Assembly: GCF_000738435.1 (NCBI RefSeq)
Contig: NZ_CP003984.1
Coordinates: 1,798,001-1,862,000 of the forward strand
Direction: 5' to 3'
DNA: 64,000 bases
Source of the DNA: Planktomarina temperata RCA23
GTDB lineage: Bacteria; Pseudomonadota; Alphaproteobacteria; Rhodobacterales; Rhodobacteraceae
Shown here: positions 33,460 to 43,748 of the stretch, one piece after another
How the letters are laid out: the number at the start of each line of letters is the position of its first letter
Position numbering within the stretch: position 1 is the stretch's first letter
The notes under the pieces: model-generated
The model's database searches: none
The model's input: only the letters and a program-made list of their open reading frames with translations
What the model was told of the DNA's origin: nothing
Program-made: the position numbers and the translations under genes

Positions 33460-34551
33460 ATGGATCGTCGTTCTTTTCTAAAGGCCTCTGCTCTTGGCGG
33501 CGGCGCGGCTGCAGTGTCCTCACTGGCAGCTCCGGCAATCGCGGGCGGCCATGCACGCACGCTCACAATGGTTACATCCTGGCCCCGCGGCTTTGCGGTT
33601 CTTGACGATGCTGCGACCTATTTCAATGAAGCGGTGAACGCCATGTCCGGCGGCGAATTGATCATTGAGAAAAAAGCACCCGGTGAATTGGTGGGCGCAT
33701 TCGAAGTGTTTGACGCCGTGACCTCCGGTCAGGCCGATATGTATCACTCTGCCGATTACTATTTCCTAGGCCAGCACCCCGGTTACGCGTTCTACACAGC
33801 CGTTCCCTTCGGTGCAACGGCGCAAGAGCTGACCAATTGGTACTATCACGACGGCGGTCAAGACCTGCACGACGAATTGGGCAGCATCTTTGGTCTGAAG
33901 TCTTTCCTATGTGGCAACTCCGGCTCACAGTCCGGCGGGTGGTTCCGCAAAGAAATCAAATCGGCCCAAGACTTGGCCGGCTTGCGCTTCCGTATGCCGG
34001 GCCTTGGCGGCCAGGTTCTAGGCAAATTGGGCGTTTCTGTGCAAAACATCCCAGGCGGCGAGCTTTATCAAGCGCTCTCCTCTGGCGCTTTGGATGGTCT
34101 TGAGTGGGTTGGACCATTTGCCGATGAACGCGCAGGCTTCCAAGAAGTTGCAAAAGTCTACTACACAGCCGGCTTCCACGAGCCAGGCTCCGGCCTTGCT
34201 TGCGGTATGAACTTGGACGTTTGGAACGATTTGTCAGATCAGCACAAAGCCATCATCGACAATGCAACGAAAGCCACAACGCATTATCAACTGTCTCAGA
34301 CTTTGGCCAACAACGGCGCCGCCCTGGCCCGCTTGCAGGCTCAAGGTGTGCAAACACTGCAGTTCTCCGATGATGTTTGGGATGCATTTGGCGCCGCTTC
34401 GAAAGAGGTTCTGGACGAAAATATGGGCGATGATCTCTTCGCACGTATCCGCAATTCTTTCGACGCATCTTTGGCCAAATCCTCCGATTGGATCTTGAAA
34501 TCTGACGGTGAATTTGTGTCTCAGCGCAACCGCGTTTTGGCCAACGGCTAA
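33460..34551 (+). CDS. dctP: TRAP transporter substrate-binding protein (DctP/TakP type)
   Basis: Periplasmic solute receptor, 363 residues from ATG 33460 (GGGAGGAAA upstream). A twin-arginine signal (MDRRSFLKASALGGG) ends at AIAGGHA. The mature part has LTMVTSWPRGF, GELVGAFEVFDAVTSGQAD, KSAQDLAGLRFRMPGLGGQVL and SGALDGLEWVGPFADE. The RFRMPG and EWVGP segments are shared with the 2-oxoacid/lactate-binding TakP subgroup, which binds its ligand with sodium or calcium. Ligand identity is inferred. A terminator follows, likely giving more receptor than permease. Confidence 0.92.
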   Translation: MDRRSFLKASALGGGAAAVSSLAAPAIAGGHARTLTMVTSWPRGFAVLDDAATYFNEAVNAMSGGELIIEKKAPGELVGAFEVFDAVTSGQADMYHSADYYFLGQHPGYAFYTAVPFGATAQELTNWYYHDGGQDLHDELGSIFGLKSFLCGNSGSQSGGWFRKEIKSAQDLAGLRFRMPGLGGQVLGKLGVSVQNIPGGELYQALSSGALDGLEWVGPFADERAGFQEVAKVYYTAGFHEPGSGLACGMNLDVWNDLSDQHKAIIDNATKATTHYQLSQTLANNGAALARLQAQGVQTLQFSDDVWDAFGAASKEVLDENMGDDLFARIRNSFDASLAKSSDWILKSDGEFVSQRNRVLANG

Positions 34552-34561
34552 ATCTTTAGAG

Positions 34562-34589
34562 AGGGCCCTGGGAGTTCAGGGCCCTTTTT
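34562..34589 (+). terminator. Terminator between dctP and dctQ
   Basis: AGGGCCCTG/CAGGGCCCT, a perfect 9-bp stem with loop GGAGTT and a T run. Placed 11 bases after dctP, it should lower expression of the membrane subunits relative to the binding protein. Confidence 0.85.
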
Positions 34590-34634
34590 CATGCCCGGCA
34601 TTCGGGCTCAGGATGCAAAGATTTGGGGGGATAG

Positions 34635-35531
34635 GTGTTGGACTGGGTCATCTGGTTTTTTCAAAGCCTCGTAATGGCTTTCTACAATATTGGCTATGCG
34701 ATCACACATCCCGCCCTATGGCTGGATTGGACCGAAGGCAAAGCCGTCATGCGGTTCATCTATTATGGGGCCTCACAAGAGCTATTTTTTGCAGTTCTAG
34801 CCCTATTTCTCACCCTCACGGCTCTGGGCCTGTGGCGCAACGCCATCCTATGGGGCGCTGTCCGGGTCCTGGAAGGATTTGCCAATACCGTTGGCCGCTT
34901 TGCAGCTTGGGCTGGCCTATTGATGGTGTTGCAGCAAATTGTAATTGTCTTCATTCAACGGATTTTCCTGGAGGCACAAATCACCTTCGGATTTGGTGTT
35001 GGTTTGAGCAAGGACATCAGCTGGTACGCAGAAGAGCTTAAGTTCTACAACGCGATGATCGTATGCCTTTGCGCCGCCTATACCTTTGTTCAAGGCGGGC
35101 ATGTGCGGGTGGATTTGATTTATTCGGTCGTCAGCTATCGCGCCAAACGGATCATTGATATGCTGGGCAGCCTGTTTTTCATGGTGCCAGCTGCGGTGCT
35201 CACTTGGATGTACTCATGGTATTTCCTCTGGCGGCACCTGGTCACGCCAAAAGTATCGGCCAGTGACACGCTGCAACGGTTGGTTGACGGAAAATCACGC
35301 GCGTTTAAGTGGAATGTGGAAACAATTGGGTTTTCCCCCAATGGGTTTAATGCATATTTTCTGTTTAAAATTTTGCTGGTGCTTTTCTGTGCCATGATCA
35401 TTTTGCAAGCGATTGCGTTTTTCTACCGGTCATATTTGGAAATGAAAGAGGGCGAAGCCTCTGACGGCAAATACCTCGATCGAGATCAACTTGGCGACGA
35501 AGAGGCCGAATTGGCCGCAGACATTCATTAG
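34635..35531 (+). CDS. dctQ: TRAP transporter small permease subunit (DctQ)
   Basis: Small inner-membrane subunit of the TRAP transporter, starting at GTG 34635 after GGGGGGAT. At 298 residues it is longer than the usual 160-220: an extra N-terminal membrane portion (about 1-75, including FFAVLALFLTLTALGLW) and an additional segment near 215-245 come on top of the four-helix DctQ core (AAWAGLLMVLQQIVIVFIQRIF, YNAMIVCLCAAYTFVQGGHVRVD). The VRVD motif is the family signature. This long version goes with long DctM subunits. Confidence 0.88.
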   Translation: MLDWVIWFFQSLVMAFYNIGYAITHPALWLDWTEGKAVMRFIYYGASQELFFAVLALFLTLTALGLWRNAILWGAVRVLEGFANTVGRFAAWAGLLMVLQQIVIVFIQRIFLEAQITFGFGVGLSKDISWYAEELKFYNAMIVCLCAAYTFVQGGHVRVDLIYSVVSYRAKRIIDMLGSLFFMVPAAVLTWMYSWYFLWRHLVTPKVSASDTLQRLVDGKSRAFKWNVETIGFSPNGFNAYFLFKILLVLFCAMIILQAIAFFYRSYLEMKEGEASDGKYLDRDQLGDEEAELAADIH

Positions 35532-35542
35532 GGGCTAGAGCT

Positions 35543-37897
35543 ATGATTTTTGGATTAGATGGCGTCGAAATTGGCCTATTGATCGTCTTTCTCTGCCTAT
35601 TTGGCGGGATTCTCTCAGGCTTTCCGGTGGCCTTTGCCATTGGTGGCGCCGCTGTCATCTCTTTTGGCATCATTGCGGCTTTGGACAGCGGTGGGCTGTT
35701 GATCCACCAAGCAATTGACAAATCCTCTGCTGAGTTTGGCGCGCTGATGGTCCAAGGTATTAAGGCGGATACGGTAAGCGTCTTCCGATACCCCGAATTG
35801 CCACGCATTGAGGTGCCTGTCTTCGCCAATGGCTGGGAAGTGGCGCTGGATCGGAATGTGTCTTTCATTGTCAACCGGATCAACGAGCGGGTCTTGGCGG
35901 GACAATCTATCGAGACACTTTTAGCGGTTTTGATGTTTGTTTTGATGGGCATCACTCTGGAACGGTCCAAAATTGCCAATGATCTATTGACCACCATGGC
36001 GCGGGTCTTTGGCCCCCTGCCCGGTGGTCTCGCCGTCTCTGTGGTCGTCGTGGGCGCTTTTCTGGCTGCCTCAACCGGCATTGTTGGCGCGACGGTTGTC
36101 ACCATGGGGCTGCTCAGCTTGCCCACCATGTTGCGCAATGGCTATTCACCCGAGCTCTCAACCGGCGTGATCGCGGCCTCTGGCACCTTGGGGCAGATCA
36201 TTCCGCCCTCTATTGTGATTGTGTTGTTGGGCACGCTTGCCGGTGATCTTTACTCGCGGGCCCAGGAGGTGCGGGCGCAATCCATGGGTTGTACCGATGC
36301 CTTGACCTATCTGGGTGAGCCTGCGGTGGTCTCGGTCGGCACATTGTTCCAAGCGGCCCTTTTGCCTGGCATTTTGCTGGCGGGTCTCTATGCCGGTTAT
36401 GCTTTTGTCTATGCGCTGATCAACCCGTCCAAGGCGCCCGCGGTGCAAATGGGTGGCGGATCTGGGGAGTCTATTGGCCGGACTCACGCGCTACAATGGT
36501 TCTTAGCCGCCCCCATCGCCTTAATCGGGGGGGCCATCCTTCTGGGCCAGGCCAATATGATTGGCTCGCAGGACATTTCAGTCTCATCACGGTCTGAACT
36601 CTCAGAAGGCGCTTCGCTTCGAACCAACGTCGGGCCCGACTGCCAGGCGGCGATGATTGAGCTGCACGGGCAAGAGGCCTGGGATCTGGCGATTTCAGAA
36701 CAGCAAGCGATCGCAGACGCGGGCGGTACGGTGGAAAGCCGTGCCCTCACTGACCAGGAGATTGAAGATAATATTTCGCAGCGCGTCGCAAATGCTGCGC
36801 CCATCGGGCTCGGGATTGCAATTGGATTGATCCTGATGACGCTGGTTCTCACCACGGCACGGGGTGTGGCGCCACGGCAGGACTTCAGACCGCTGGCCAT
36901 CGGCTTTGCCGGGGTGGCTTTGGGCCTGGTTATGGATATCGTTTTCGTCACACCACGCACATCGGCAGGCGTCACCTTTATCCTTATGGTGCTGCCTATG
37001 GCGCTCATATTCTACGGGCTGCGCACTGCGGTGGCGCGTTTGGCGGAAAATGAGTTGATCCGAGTGGTCTTCCCACCGCTTATTCTCATCGTCGCCGTGC
37101 TGGGCTCCATACTTGGGGGCATCACCAACCCAACGCCCGCCGCGGCGCTTGGTGCGGGCGGAGCGATCATGCTGGCGGCCTTCCGCAAGTTGAAAGATGA
37201 GAATAAATCTCCCAAGATCATCATCGGTTCGGCCTTCGCATTGGTGATCATGCTCTTGGTCGGGATGAACTTTGATCTGCGCGTGCGGCAAGATGCGGTG
37301 TCCTTGGAAAGCTGGGTTGCCTTCTTTGTCGCTCAGGCGGCCTATCTCTATGCGCTCTTCGGGCTGCTCTATGCCTGCTGGACGTTGTTCCGCTCGGGCG
37401 TCCTAAGCCCGGTGGTGCGCGAGACGGCAAAGGTAACCTCTATGGTCTTCACCATTTTGATCGGGTCACAATTGCTCAACCTTGTGGTGATTAGCTTTGG
37501 CGGCGAACATTATATCCAAGACTTCCTCAAGAGTTTTGACAGTGAATTCACTGTCTTCTTGATTGTGATGCTCGTTCTATTTGTCCTTGGCTTTGTGCTC
37601 GATTTTCTCGAAATCATATACATCGTGATCCCCATTGTGGGGCCAGTGATCTATGGCGGAACAATGGATCCCAAATGGGTGACCATCATGATTGCGGTGA
37701 ACTTGCAGACCTCATTCTTGACCCCACCCTTTGGCTTTGCGCTGTTTTACCTCCGCGGCGTTGCACCAAAAGAAGTGACAACCGGGCATATCTACCGCGG
37801 TGTGATCCCCTTTGTTTTGATCCAAGTTCTAGGGCTGTTGCTCTTGTTCTGGTTCCCGTGGGTCGTCACCATCATCCCCAACCTCTTGGCCGGGTAA
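35543..37897 (+). CDS. dctM: TRAP transporter large permease subunit, extended (DctM)
   Basis: Transport-catalysing subunit with about 13 or more hydrophobic segments. It has 784 residues where a typical DctM has about 430. Canonical blocks are present: SGFPVAFAIGGAA near the N-terminus, GASTGIVG-like AASTGIVGATVVTMGLL, SGTLGQIIPPSIVIV, GGITNPTPAAALGAGGA and LQTSFLTPPFGFALFYLRG at the C-terminus. Extra material lies at about 50-125, between strands VQGIKADTV and IETLLAVLMF, and in a long middle part (about 310-510) containing a soluble stretch with a Cys in VGPDCQAAMIELHGQEAWDL. The long form is known from Rhodobacteraceae near TakP-type receptors. Confidence 0.9.
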   Translation: MIFGLDGVEIGLLIVFLCLFGGILSGFPVAFAIGGAAVISFGIIAALDSGGLLIHQAIDKSSAEFGALMVQGIKADTVSVFRYPELPRIEVPVFANGWEVALDRNVSFIVNRINERVLAGQSIETLLAVLMFVLMGITLERSKIANDLLTTMARVFGPLPGGLAVSVVVVGAFLAASTGIVGATVVTMGLLSLPTMLRNGYSPELSTGVIAASGTLGQIIPPSIVIVLLGTLAGDLYSRAQEVRAQSMGCTDALTYLGEPAVVSVGTLFQAALLPGILLAGLYAGYAFVYALINPSKAPAVQMGGGSGESIGRTHALQWFLAAPIALIGGAILLGQANMIGSQDISVSSRSELSEGASLRTNVGPDCQAAMIELHGQEAWDLAISEQQAIADAGGTVESRALTDQEIEDNISQRVANAAPIGLGIAIGLILMTLVLTTARGVAPRQDFRPLAIGFAGVALGLVMDIVFVTPRTSAGVTFILMVLPMALIFYGLRTAVARLAENELIRVVFPPLILIVAVLGSILGGITNPTPAAALGAGGAIMLAAFRKLKDENKSPKIIIGSAFALVIMLLVGMNFDLRVRQDAVSLESWVAFFVAQAAYLYALFGLLYACWTLFRSGVLSPVVRETAKVTSMVFTILIGSQLLNLVVISFGGEHYIQDFLKSFDSEFTVFLIVMLVLFVLGFVLDFLEIIYIVIPIVGPVIYGGTMDPKWVTIMIAVNLQTSFLTPPFGFALFYLRGVAPKEVTTGHIYRGVIPFVLIQVLGLLLLFWFPWVVTIIPNLLAG

Positions 37898-37915
37898 ATT
37901 CATGACCTCTCAACG

Positions 37916-37946
37916 AAAAAGGGCGCTCAATTCGGCGCCCTTTTTT
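37916..37946. terminator. Bidirectional terminator between dctM and ate
   Basis: AAAAAGGGCGC and GCGCCCTTTTTT flank a short loop; both strands show a stem followed by T. It serves the TRAP operon and the convergent ate gene. Confidence 0.88.
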
Positions 37947-37957
37947 GCGTGGTACGC

Positions 37958-38779
37958 CTATGTCTCATGGCTATGGGTCATCTCAGGCATGGCGATATGA
38001 GCGACCTGCTCGGAGATCGATTTGATCTCACATAGATTTTTGTCGCGGCTAAAGTCATCCTCAAGATCAAGCTGCCGCCAGCGACCATCTCGAAAAATTT
38101 CAACACCTTTGAACCGCGCTTTATAGTCCATTTTTGGACTGCCAGGCACCCAATAGCCGAGATAGACATAGGGCAAACCAGCTTCACGCGCCATGTCGAT
38201 GTGATCGAGGATCATATAGGTGCCGATGGAGTTTTGTGGCTGCGAGGTATCAAAGAAGCTATAGACCAATGATAGGCCATCATCGAAAATATCTGTCAGA
38301 CACACCGCCTTCAGCTCTCCATCCGATTGCGAATATTCCATCACCCGGCTGGTCACAGGGGTTTCCTCTATCATTGCGGCGAACTCGAAAATATCCATAT
38401 CCGCCATACCGCCTTGTGCATGGCGCGCATCAAGATAGCTGCGAAACAGATCATATTGCTGTTCAGTGGCCCAAGGGGCGATGCGCCGGCGTTGCAGCGC
38501 GGCGTTGCGCTTCAAGATCCGCTTTTGCGACTTGCTCGGTTGAAACTTGGCGACATCGATCCGCGCCGAAAGGCAGGCCGAGCAAGAGGCGCAGGCCGGG
38601 CGATACAGAACATTTTGAGACCGCCTGAACCCTTGTTTTGACAAGCTATTGTTCAAAATTCCCGCATCCGCCCCCTGCAAAGAGGTGAAAAGCTTTCGCT
38701 CCATCCGGTCCTCAAGATAGGGACAGGGTTGGGGCGCTGTGACGTAAAATTGCGAAGCTATGGGAACGGTATGACGCAT
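37958..38779 (-). CDS. bpt: Arginyl/leucyl-tRNA-protein transferase (Ate/Bpt)
   Basis: Attaches Leu (bacterial Bpt) or Arg to acidic N-termini, marking proteins for ClpAP. The 273-residue product begins with a [17 protein letters not shown] segment and has the Cys cluster [13 protein letters not shown]; these cysteines are the Ate family's cofactor-binding residues. The C-terminal half contains [26 protein letters not shown] and [13 protein letters not shown]. In alphaproteobacteria this family mostly transfers Leu to Asp/Glu, so aspartate/glutamate leucyltransferase is likely. Confidence 0.93.
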   Translation of the reverse strand: MRHTVPIASQFYVTAPQPCPYLEDRMERKLFTSLQGADAGILNNSLSKQGFRRSQNVLYRPACASCSACLSARIDVAKFQPSKSQKRILKRNAALQRRRIAPWATEQQYDLFRSYLDARHAQGGMADMDIFEFAAMIEETPVTSRVMEYSQSDGELKAVCLTDIFDDGLSLVYSFFDTSQPQNSIGTYMILDHIDMAREAGLPYVYLGYWVPGSPKMDYKARFKGVEIFRDGRWRQLDLEDDFSRDKNLCEIKSISEQVAHIAMPEMTHSHET

Positions 38780-38908
38780 GATTTCCAGTTAGATTTTTTT
38801 TAAGCTTATCAATCCATAGGATAACCGCCAAGAGTGATTTTTACCATGGGTCACTCAAAATGCCTGCCCCCAAGACACTCTGCCGCGCGTCAGAGATCTA
38901 CGGGCCAC

Positions 38909-38936
38909 AAAAAAGGGGCCAGCCGAAGCCAGCCCC
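38909..38936 (-). terminator. Terminator after nrdJ
   Basis: On the minus strand GGGGCTGGC-TTCG-GCTGGCCCC (with two G-T wobbles) is followed by six T. The cUUCGg tetraloop makes a very stable hairpin. It lies about 22 bases after the nrdJ stop. Confidence 0.9.
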
Positions 38937-38958
38937 AAGTGTTTACAATCATAGCACC

Positions 38959-41900
38959 TTAGCTACAGCCAGATGTTCCACCGCAGGTGTTGCATTTCAT
39001 ACAGGTGCCGTTGCGCACCAAGGTGTAATTACCGCATTCCCCACATGGGTCACCTTCATAGCCCTGCATTTTGGCTTTGGTCCGATCGTCCATAACCGCG
39101 GCCGTCGAGACTTCGGAGCCGCGTGTTGCCATGGCAACAGCCGTATCCAGCGCTGCATCCATTGGCATTGCCTCTGCTGAGACCGCGCCCAGCATTTGGC
39201 CGCCCTGATAGACCACAAATTCTTGCGGTACTCGATTGCGGTGATAGCCCGTGGACACCATTTGCTTGAGAACTTCGATTCCCTTGGCCGCTTTGCTCTC
39301 TTCGACAGCGCGGAGGTTGGATGCCCCCTCCTCTTCCCCGCGGCCGATGTCATCAAATGATGCGCCCTCAGGTTTGACATGGGCCAGATCTTCGCGGTCG
39401 AGATAGGAAACCGCCAATTCCCGGAAGATATAATCCAAGATCGAGGTTGCATTTTTGATGCTATCGTTGCCTTGAACCATGCCGGCGGGCTCAAATTTGG
39501 TGAAGGTAAACGCGTCGACAAATTCATCGAGCGGCACACCATATTGAAGGCCGACGGAGACTGCGATGGCGAAATTATTCATCATCGCCCGGAAGCCCGC
39601 GCCCTCTTTGTGCATATCGATGAAGATTTCGCCCAATTGGCCGTCCTCATACTCACCGGTGCGCAGATAGACCTTATGTCCGCCAACAATTGCCTTTTGC
39701 GTATAGCCCCGACGACGTTGAGGCATTTTCTCACGGTTCGAGCGGATCACCTCTTTGATCACCACTTTTTCGACGATTTTCTCTGCCAAAACCGCGGCTT
39801 TTTCTTGGGCAGAGCCGGTGGCCAGAATCTCTTCGGCTTCCTCATCATCTTCGACAAGCGAAGCGGCCAGAGGTTGCGAAAGTTTGGAGCCATCGCGATA
39901 CAAAGCATTGGCCTTGATCCCCAAAGACCAGCTCAATTCATAGGCCGCCTGACACTCCTCAATGGTCGCGTCATTGGGCATATTGATGGTCTTGGAAATC
40001 GCACCAGAGATAAAGGACTGTGCTGCGGCCATCATATAGATATGGCTGTTCACACTTAGATACCGCTTGCCTTTTTTGCCACAAGGATTGGCGCAATCGA
40101 AGATGCTGTAATGCTCTTGTTTCAGATGCGGTGCACCCTCCAAAGTCATTGTGCCGCAGACATGGTCATTGGCCGCGTCAATCTCCGCACGGCTAAAGCC
40201 CAGATGCGTGAGCAGATCGAAGCTTGGATCCATAAGTTTGGCCTCTGGAATACCCAGAACACCGGTGCAGAAATCTGCCCCTAAGGTCCATTGGTTGAAC
40301 ACAAAGCGGATATCAAAGGCTGAGGGCAAGGCCGTCTCAATCTTATCAATTTCAGCCTGGCCAAAGCCATGACCAATCAAAGCCGTGTGATTGATCCCAG
40401 GCGCATTGCCCAAAGACCCATGACCCACAGCGTAGCTGACGATCTCTTCTATTTCATTGCTGCGATAGCCCTGTTTGGCCAATGCGGCCGGCACCGATTG
40501 GTTGATAATCTTGAAATATCCACCACCTGCGAGTTTTTTGAATTTCACCAAGGCAAAATCTGGCTCAATGCCGGTTGTGTCGCAATCCATGACCAGGCCA
40601 ATGGTGCCAGTTGGGGCAATCACAGTGGATTGGGCGTTGCGATACCCGTGTTTTTCCCCCAACGCGATGGCTGTATCCCAGCTCTGTTTTGACAAGGCAA
40701 CCAGAGTTTGATCTGGGCAATTTGCATGATCGAGCGGCACCGGTTTGATCGCAAGATCTTCATAGCCGTCGCTTTCGCCATAGGCCGCATTGCGGTGATT
40801 GCGCATCACACGCAGCATGCTGTCGGAATTTTTCTTATACCCGGGGAACGGCCCCAGCTCACCAGCCATTTCGGCTGATGTGGCATAGGCCACACCGGTC
40901 ATCACAGCTGTGAGTGCGCCGCAAAGCGCACGGCCCTCATCACTGTCATAGCCCAAGCCCATATTCATCAATAGGCCGCCAATATTGGCATAGCCCAGGC
41001 CAAGTGTACGGAACTCATAGGAGCGTTGCGCGATCTCCTTGGAAGGAAACTGCGCCATCAGGACGCTAATCTCAAGGGTCACAGTCCAAAGACGTGTGGC
41101 ATGCACATAGTCATCCGCCTGGAACTCACCATTTTCATAGAAGGTCAGCAGGTTCATCGAGGCCAGGTTACAGGCCGTGTCATCCAAGAACATATATTCA
41201 GAACACGGATTAGACCCACGGATTTCCCCGTCCGCAGGGCAAGTGTGCCACGCGTTGACCGTATCATGATACTGAATGCCCGGATCGGCGCAGGCCCATG
41301 CAGCATGCCCCACCTGCTCCCAAAGATCACGCGCTTTTATGGTCTTGGAAACAGAGCCATCGGTCCGGTTCAACAATTGCCAATCCGCATCCTTTTGAAC
41401 CGCGTAGAGAAACGCGTCGGTGACACGGATGGAGTTGTTGGAATTTTGACCAGAGACAGAATTATAGGCCTCCGAATCCCAATCTGTGTCATAGGTTGGG
41501 AACTCGATGCTGGTGTGGCCCTGTTTGGCGTAATCCAGCACGCGTTTGACATAGGTCTCTGGGATGGAGACTTTCTTCGCCGCTTTCACCGCCTCTTTCA
41601 AAGCCGGGTTCACTTTAGGATCATAGGCGTCTGTTGCGGCCCCATCCCAAGATTTAATCGCGGCAAAAATCAAGTTGAGCTTTTCTTCGTGCATTTTGGA
41701 GCCGGCCACGATGGAGGCCACTTTCTGCTCCTCGATCACCTTCCAGTTGATGAAATCTTCGATATCGGGGTGATCTGCATCACAGATCACCATTTTCGCG
41801 GCCCGGCGGGTGGTGCCACCGGATTTGATCGCTCCAGCGGCCCGATCACCGATTTTCAAAAAGCCCATCAGGCCAGAAGATTTGCCGCCGCCCGAGAGAT

Positions 41901-42606
41901 GTTCACCGGCGCCGCGTAAGGACGAGAAGTTGGTGCCTGTACCCGAACCATATTTAAACAAACGCGCCTCACGGACCCAAAGATCCATGATCCCGCCGTC
42001 ATTCACCAGATCATCGGAGACGGATTGAATGAAGCAAGCATGCGGCTGCGGATGCTCATAGCTGCTGTCCGATTTGGTCAGCTTGCCAGTTTTGTAATCG
42101 ACGTAATGATGCCCCTGCGCCGGGCCATCAATCCCATAGGACCAATGCAGCCCAGTGTTAAACCATTGCGGCGAGTTCGGAGCGGCTCTTTGGGTTGCCA
42201 ACATATAGCGCATCTCGTCAAAATAAGCGCTGGCGTCCTCTTCCGTGGTAAAATAACCACCCTTCCAGCCCCAATAGGCCCATGCGCCGGCCAAACGATC
42301 AAAGACTTGCTTGGCGGAGGATTCCCCGCCAAATATTGCATTCTCTGCCGCCACGCGGCGACGCAAAAAGCTCGGCATGCCTGATTCTTTAACGGCTTTC
42401 GTTTCAGAAGGCACACCAGCCTTGCGGAAATACTTCTGCGCCAGAACATCTGACGCAACCTGCGACCATGATGCCGGAACCTCTAGATCGGCCAGATGAA
42501 ACACCACTGTGCCATCGGGATTGCGAATCTCGCTGGTGGTCTTTGTGAACTCAATTGAGCTATATGCGTCTTCATTGGGGCTGGTAAATCGCCGTTCAAT
42601 CTTCAT
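38959..42606 (-). CDS. nrdJ: Vitamin B12-dependent (class II) ribonucleotide reductase
   Basis: Reduces ribonucleotides with adenosylcobalamin, independent of oxygen. The 1215-residue protein has [10 protein letters not shown], the active-site blocks [23 protein letters not shown] and [33 protein letters not shown], and a C-terminal region ending in a Cys-rich tail (C-x2-C repeats, CGECG ... CMKCNTCGG) which delivers electrons. No class Ia genes are in the window. Cofactor need ties growth to B12, common in roseobacters. A possible NrdR box lies upstream, and a very stable terminator follows. Confidence 0.97.
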   Translation of the reverse strand: MKIERRFTSPNEDAYSSIEFTKTTSEIRNPDGTVVFHLADLEVPASWSQVASDVLAQKYFRKAGVPSETKAVKESGMPSFLRRRVAAENAIFGGESSAKQVFDRLAGAWAYWGWKGGYFTTEEDASAYFDEMRYMLATQRAAPNSPQWFNTGLHWSYGIDGPAQGHHYVDYKTGKLTKSDSSYEHPQPHACFIQSVSDDLVNDGGIMDLWVREARLFKYGSGTGTNFSSLRGAGEHLSGGGKSSGLMGFLKIGDRAAGAIKSGGTTRRAAKMVICDADHPDIEDFINWKVIEEQKVASIVAGSKMHEEKLNLIFAAIKSWDGAATDAYDPKVNPALKEAVKAAKKVSIPETYVKRVLDYAKQGHTSIEFPTYDTDWDSEAYNSVSGQNSNNSIRVTDAFLYAVQKDADWQLLNRTDGSVSKTIKARDLWEQVGHAAWACADPGIQYHDTVNAWHTCPADGEIRGSNPCSEYMFLDDTACNLASMNLLTFYENGEFQADDYVHATRLWTVTLEISVLMAQFPSKEIAQRSYEFRTLGLGYANIGGLLMNMGLGYDSDEGRALCGALTAVMTGVAYATSAEMAGELGPFPGYKKNSDSMLRVMRNHRNAAYGESDGYEDLAIKPVPLDHANCPDQTLVALSKQSWDTAIALGEKHGYRNAQSTVIAPTGTIGLVMDCDTTGIEPDFALVKFKKLAGGGYFKIINQSVPAALAKQGYRSNEIEEIVSYAVGHGSLGNAPGINHTALIGHGFGQAEIDKIETALPSAFDIRFVFNQWTLGADFCTGVLGIPEAKLMDPSFDLLTHLGFSRAEIDAANDHVCGTMTLEGAPHLKQEHYSIFDCANPCGKKGKRYLSVNSHIYMMAAAQSFISGAISKTINMPNDATIEECQAAYELSWSLGIKANALYRDGSKLSQPLAASLVEDDEEAEEILATGSAQEKAAVLAEKIVEKVVIKEVIRSNREKMPQRRRGYTQKAIVGGHKVYLRTGEYEDGQLGEIFIDMHKEGAGFRAMMNNFAIAVSVGLQYGVPLDEFVDAFTFTKFEPAGMVQGNDSIKNATSILDYIFRELAVSYLDREDLAHVKPEGASFDDIGRGEEEGASNLRAVEESKAAKGIEVLKQMVSTGYHRNRVPQEFVVYQGGQMLGAVSAEAMPMDAALDTAVAMATRGSEVSTAAVMDDRTKAKMQGYEGDPCGECGNYTLVRNGTCMKCNTCGGTSGCS

Positions 42607-42711
42607 GTCTCTGCCTCATTTTGCCGATTAAATACGGCTCTCTACATAATTAACCAGCACTCACTTCTCTGAAACCTGTCTTGGTCCAGGGGCCTCACCG
42701 CCTAGTTCGAA

Positions 42712-42727
42712 ACACTACATTTGGTGT
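42712..42727. promoter_or_regulatory. Possible NrdR box upstream of nrdJ
   Basis: ACACTACATTTGGTGT fits the general form of NrdR boxes (outer ACAC/GTGT and an AT-rich centre). A weaker look-alike (CCACTACTAACTGATC) lies 28 bases further upstream, not at the usual three-turn distance. Assignment is tentative. Confidence 0.4.
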
Positions 42728-42927
42728 ATTTCTTCGCTGCCACTACTAACTGATCCAGTTTCTAAGGGCAGGTCAACGATTTTTTAACATTTTTTAAAGG
42801 AAAAAATGCTTGACGCAGAAAACGACTATTTTTCTACCCCTATGGCTAGGCCATATGGATATGTCGCGCCTCGTTTGGTGGCGCGCATCTTTCAAAGCCC
42901 CCGCGGGAATTTGGAAATTGCTCTCCG

Positions 42928-43145
42928 AGACCTCTGCATAACCCAGCCGCCAAGCCAAAACATTTTGCCCGGTGGCAACACCGGGCTGCGCCTGCCTGCC
43001 CCCCGGCAGGCGCATTCACCATCTGGGTATACTGGATATATGGTTATTGCTCAAATTTTGCAGTGACTTCGCCACCAAACATATGCGCCCGCCCAGGCAG
43101 GCGCTGCCCTCATTTCATGGTGAAATGGTGTTTTGCAGAGATCTT
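42928..43145. repeat. Structured repeat, copy 1 (interrupted)
   Basis: The left half (42928-43014) is nearly identical over about 75 bases to copy 2 at 52.9 kb: CCTCTGCATAACCCA at the end, then the hairpin GCCCGGTG-GCAA-CACCGGGC, then a 10-bp stem TGCGCCTGCC/GGCAGGCGCA. The right half (about 43085-43145) carries the GGCGCTGCCCTCATTTC segment, the hairpin CATTTC/GAAATG, and a decayed terminal repeat GCAGAGATCT. About 70 bases of unrelated sequence separate the halves, so this copy may be two partial elements joined or an element with an insert. Confidence 0.8.
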
Positions 43146-43153
43146 AGGGAGAG

Positions 43154-43230
43154 TGGTCGGGGCGGCGAGATTCGAACTCACGACCCCCTGTACCCAAAAC
43201 AGGTGCGCTACCAGACTGCGCCACGCCCCG
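43154..43230 (-). tRNA. tRNA-Pro (TGG)
   Basis: Minus-strand 77-base cloverleaf with acceptor CGGGGCG/CGCCCCG, D-arm GGCGCAGTCTGGTAGCGC, anticodon stem CCTGT/ACAGG with loop TTTGGGT giving anticodon TGG, T-arm GTTCGAATC, and encoded CCA. It partners the GGG isoacceptor at 5.7 kb; TGG reads most proline codons. Confidence 0.97.
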
Positions 43231-43277
43231 ACACTGCGGCTTCTTTAGGCAATTGGATTGAGAAAGAAAAGGGGTTT

Positions 43278-43748
43278 TCACACACAGCCGGGGGTTTTTT
43301 CGTCTCCGGCCAATCTCGCATGGCTCAAAACCGTATCCGGACCCATTTTCAGAGCTGAGGCCAGCCCAGCGTTGATCTCCAAAACATATTGCGCCGGCCC
43401 GGTGCTGCGCAATGGTGTCTCATCTCCGGGAATCGCATCTGCTCGAATATTGACCAGGCGACCGGCGGAATCAAAAAATAATATATCCAAGCCGATCAGC
43501 GTGTTTTTCATCCAAAAAGACAGGATGCGTTCGCGCTCATAGACAAACAGCATGGCGGAAAACTTGGCAAGCTGCGGCCTGTTCATCAAGCCGCGCGCCC
43601 GCTCAGCCTCATCATCCATCACTTCAACTTGAAATTTAACGCTGCCCCAAGGGCCTGACAGGTGGACGTGACCTTCGTTGCAATCCGCGGCGCCGATGCT
43701 GCCCATGAAACAGACAAACGCAGCGAGAATTGCACTGTATCGGATCAT
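43278..43748 (-). CDS. DUF192 family exported protein
   Basis: A 156-residue protein with an N-terminal signal peptide (MIRYSAILAAFVCFMGSIGAADC, probably cleaved after GA or a lipoprotein-like Cys). The remainder is a DUF192 domain: VEVMDDEAERARGLMNRPQL, SFWMKNTLIGLDILFFD and GDETPLRSTGPAQYVLEINAG are the characteristic blocks. Function is unknown for the family. The start overlaps the end of the cold-shock gene by four bases (ATGA), an arrangement I recall from other Rhodobacteraceae. Confidence 0.9.
   Translation of the reverse strand: MIRYSAILAAFVCFMGSIGAADCNEGHVHLSGPWGSVKFQVEVMDDEAERARGLMNRPQLAKFSAMLFVYERERILSFWMKNTLIGLDILFFDSAGRLVNIRADAIPGDETPLRSTGPAQYVLEINAGLASALKMGPDTVLSHARLAGDEKTPGCV

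Larger units (their letters stand above)
42607..43153. other. Gap between nrdJ and tRNA-Pro(TGG)
   Basis: This 547-base stretch holds the nrdJ promoter region with the possible NrdR box, an AT-rich spacer, and the first copy of the structured repeat (42928-43145, described separately). No gene is supportable here. Confidence 0.6.

Noticed and set aside
42607-42830. Cobalamin riboswitch before the B12-dependent nrdJ
   Set aside because: I could not find the conserved B12-box sequence or the expected arrangement of stems in the upstream region.
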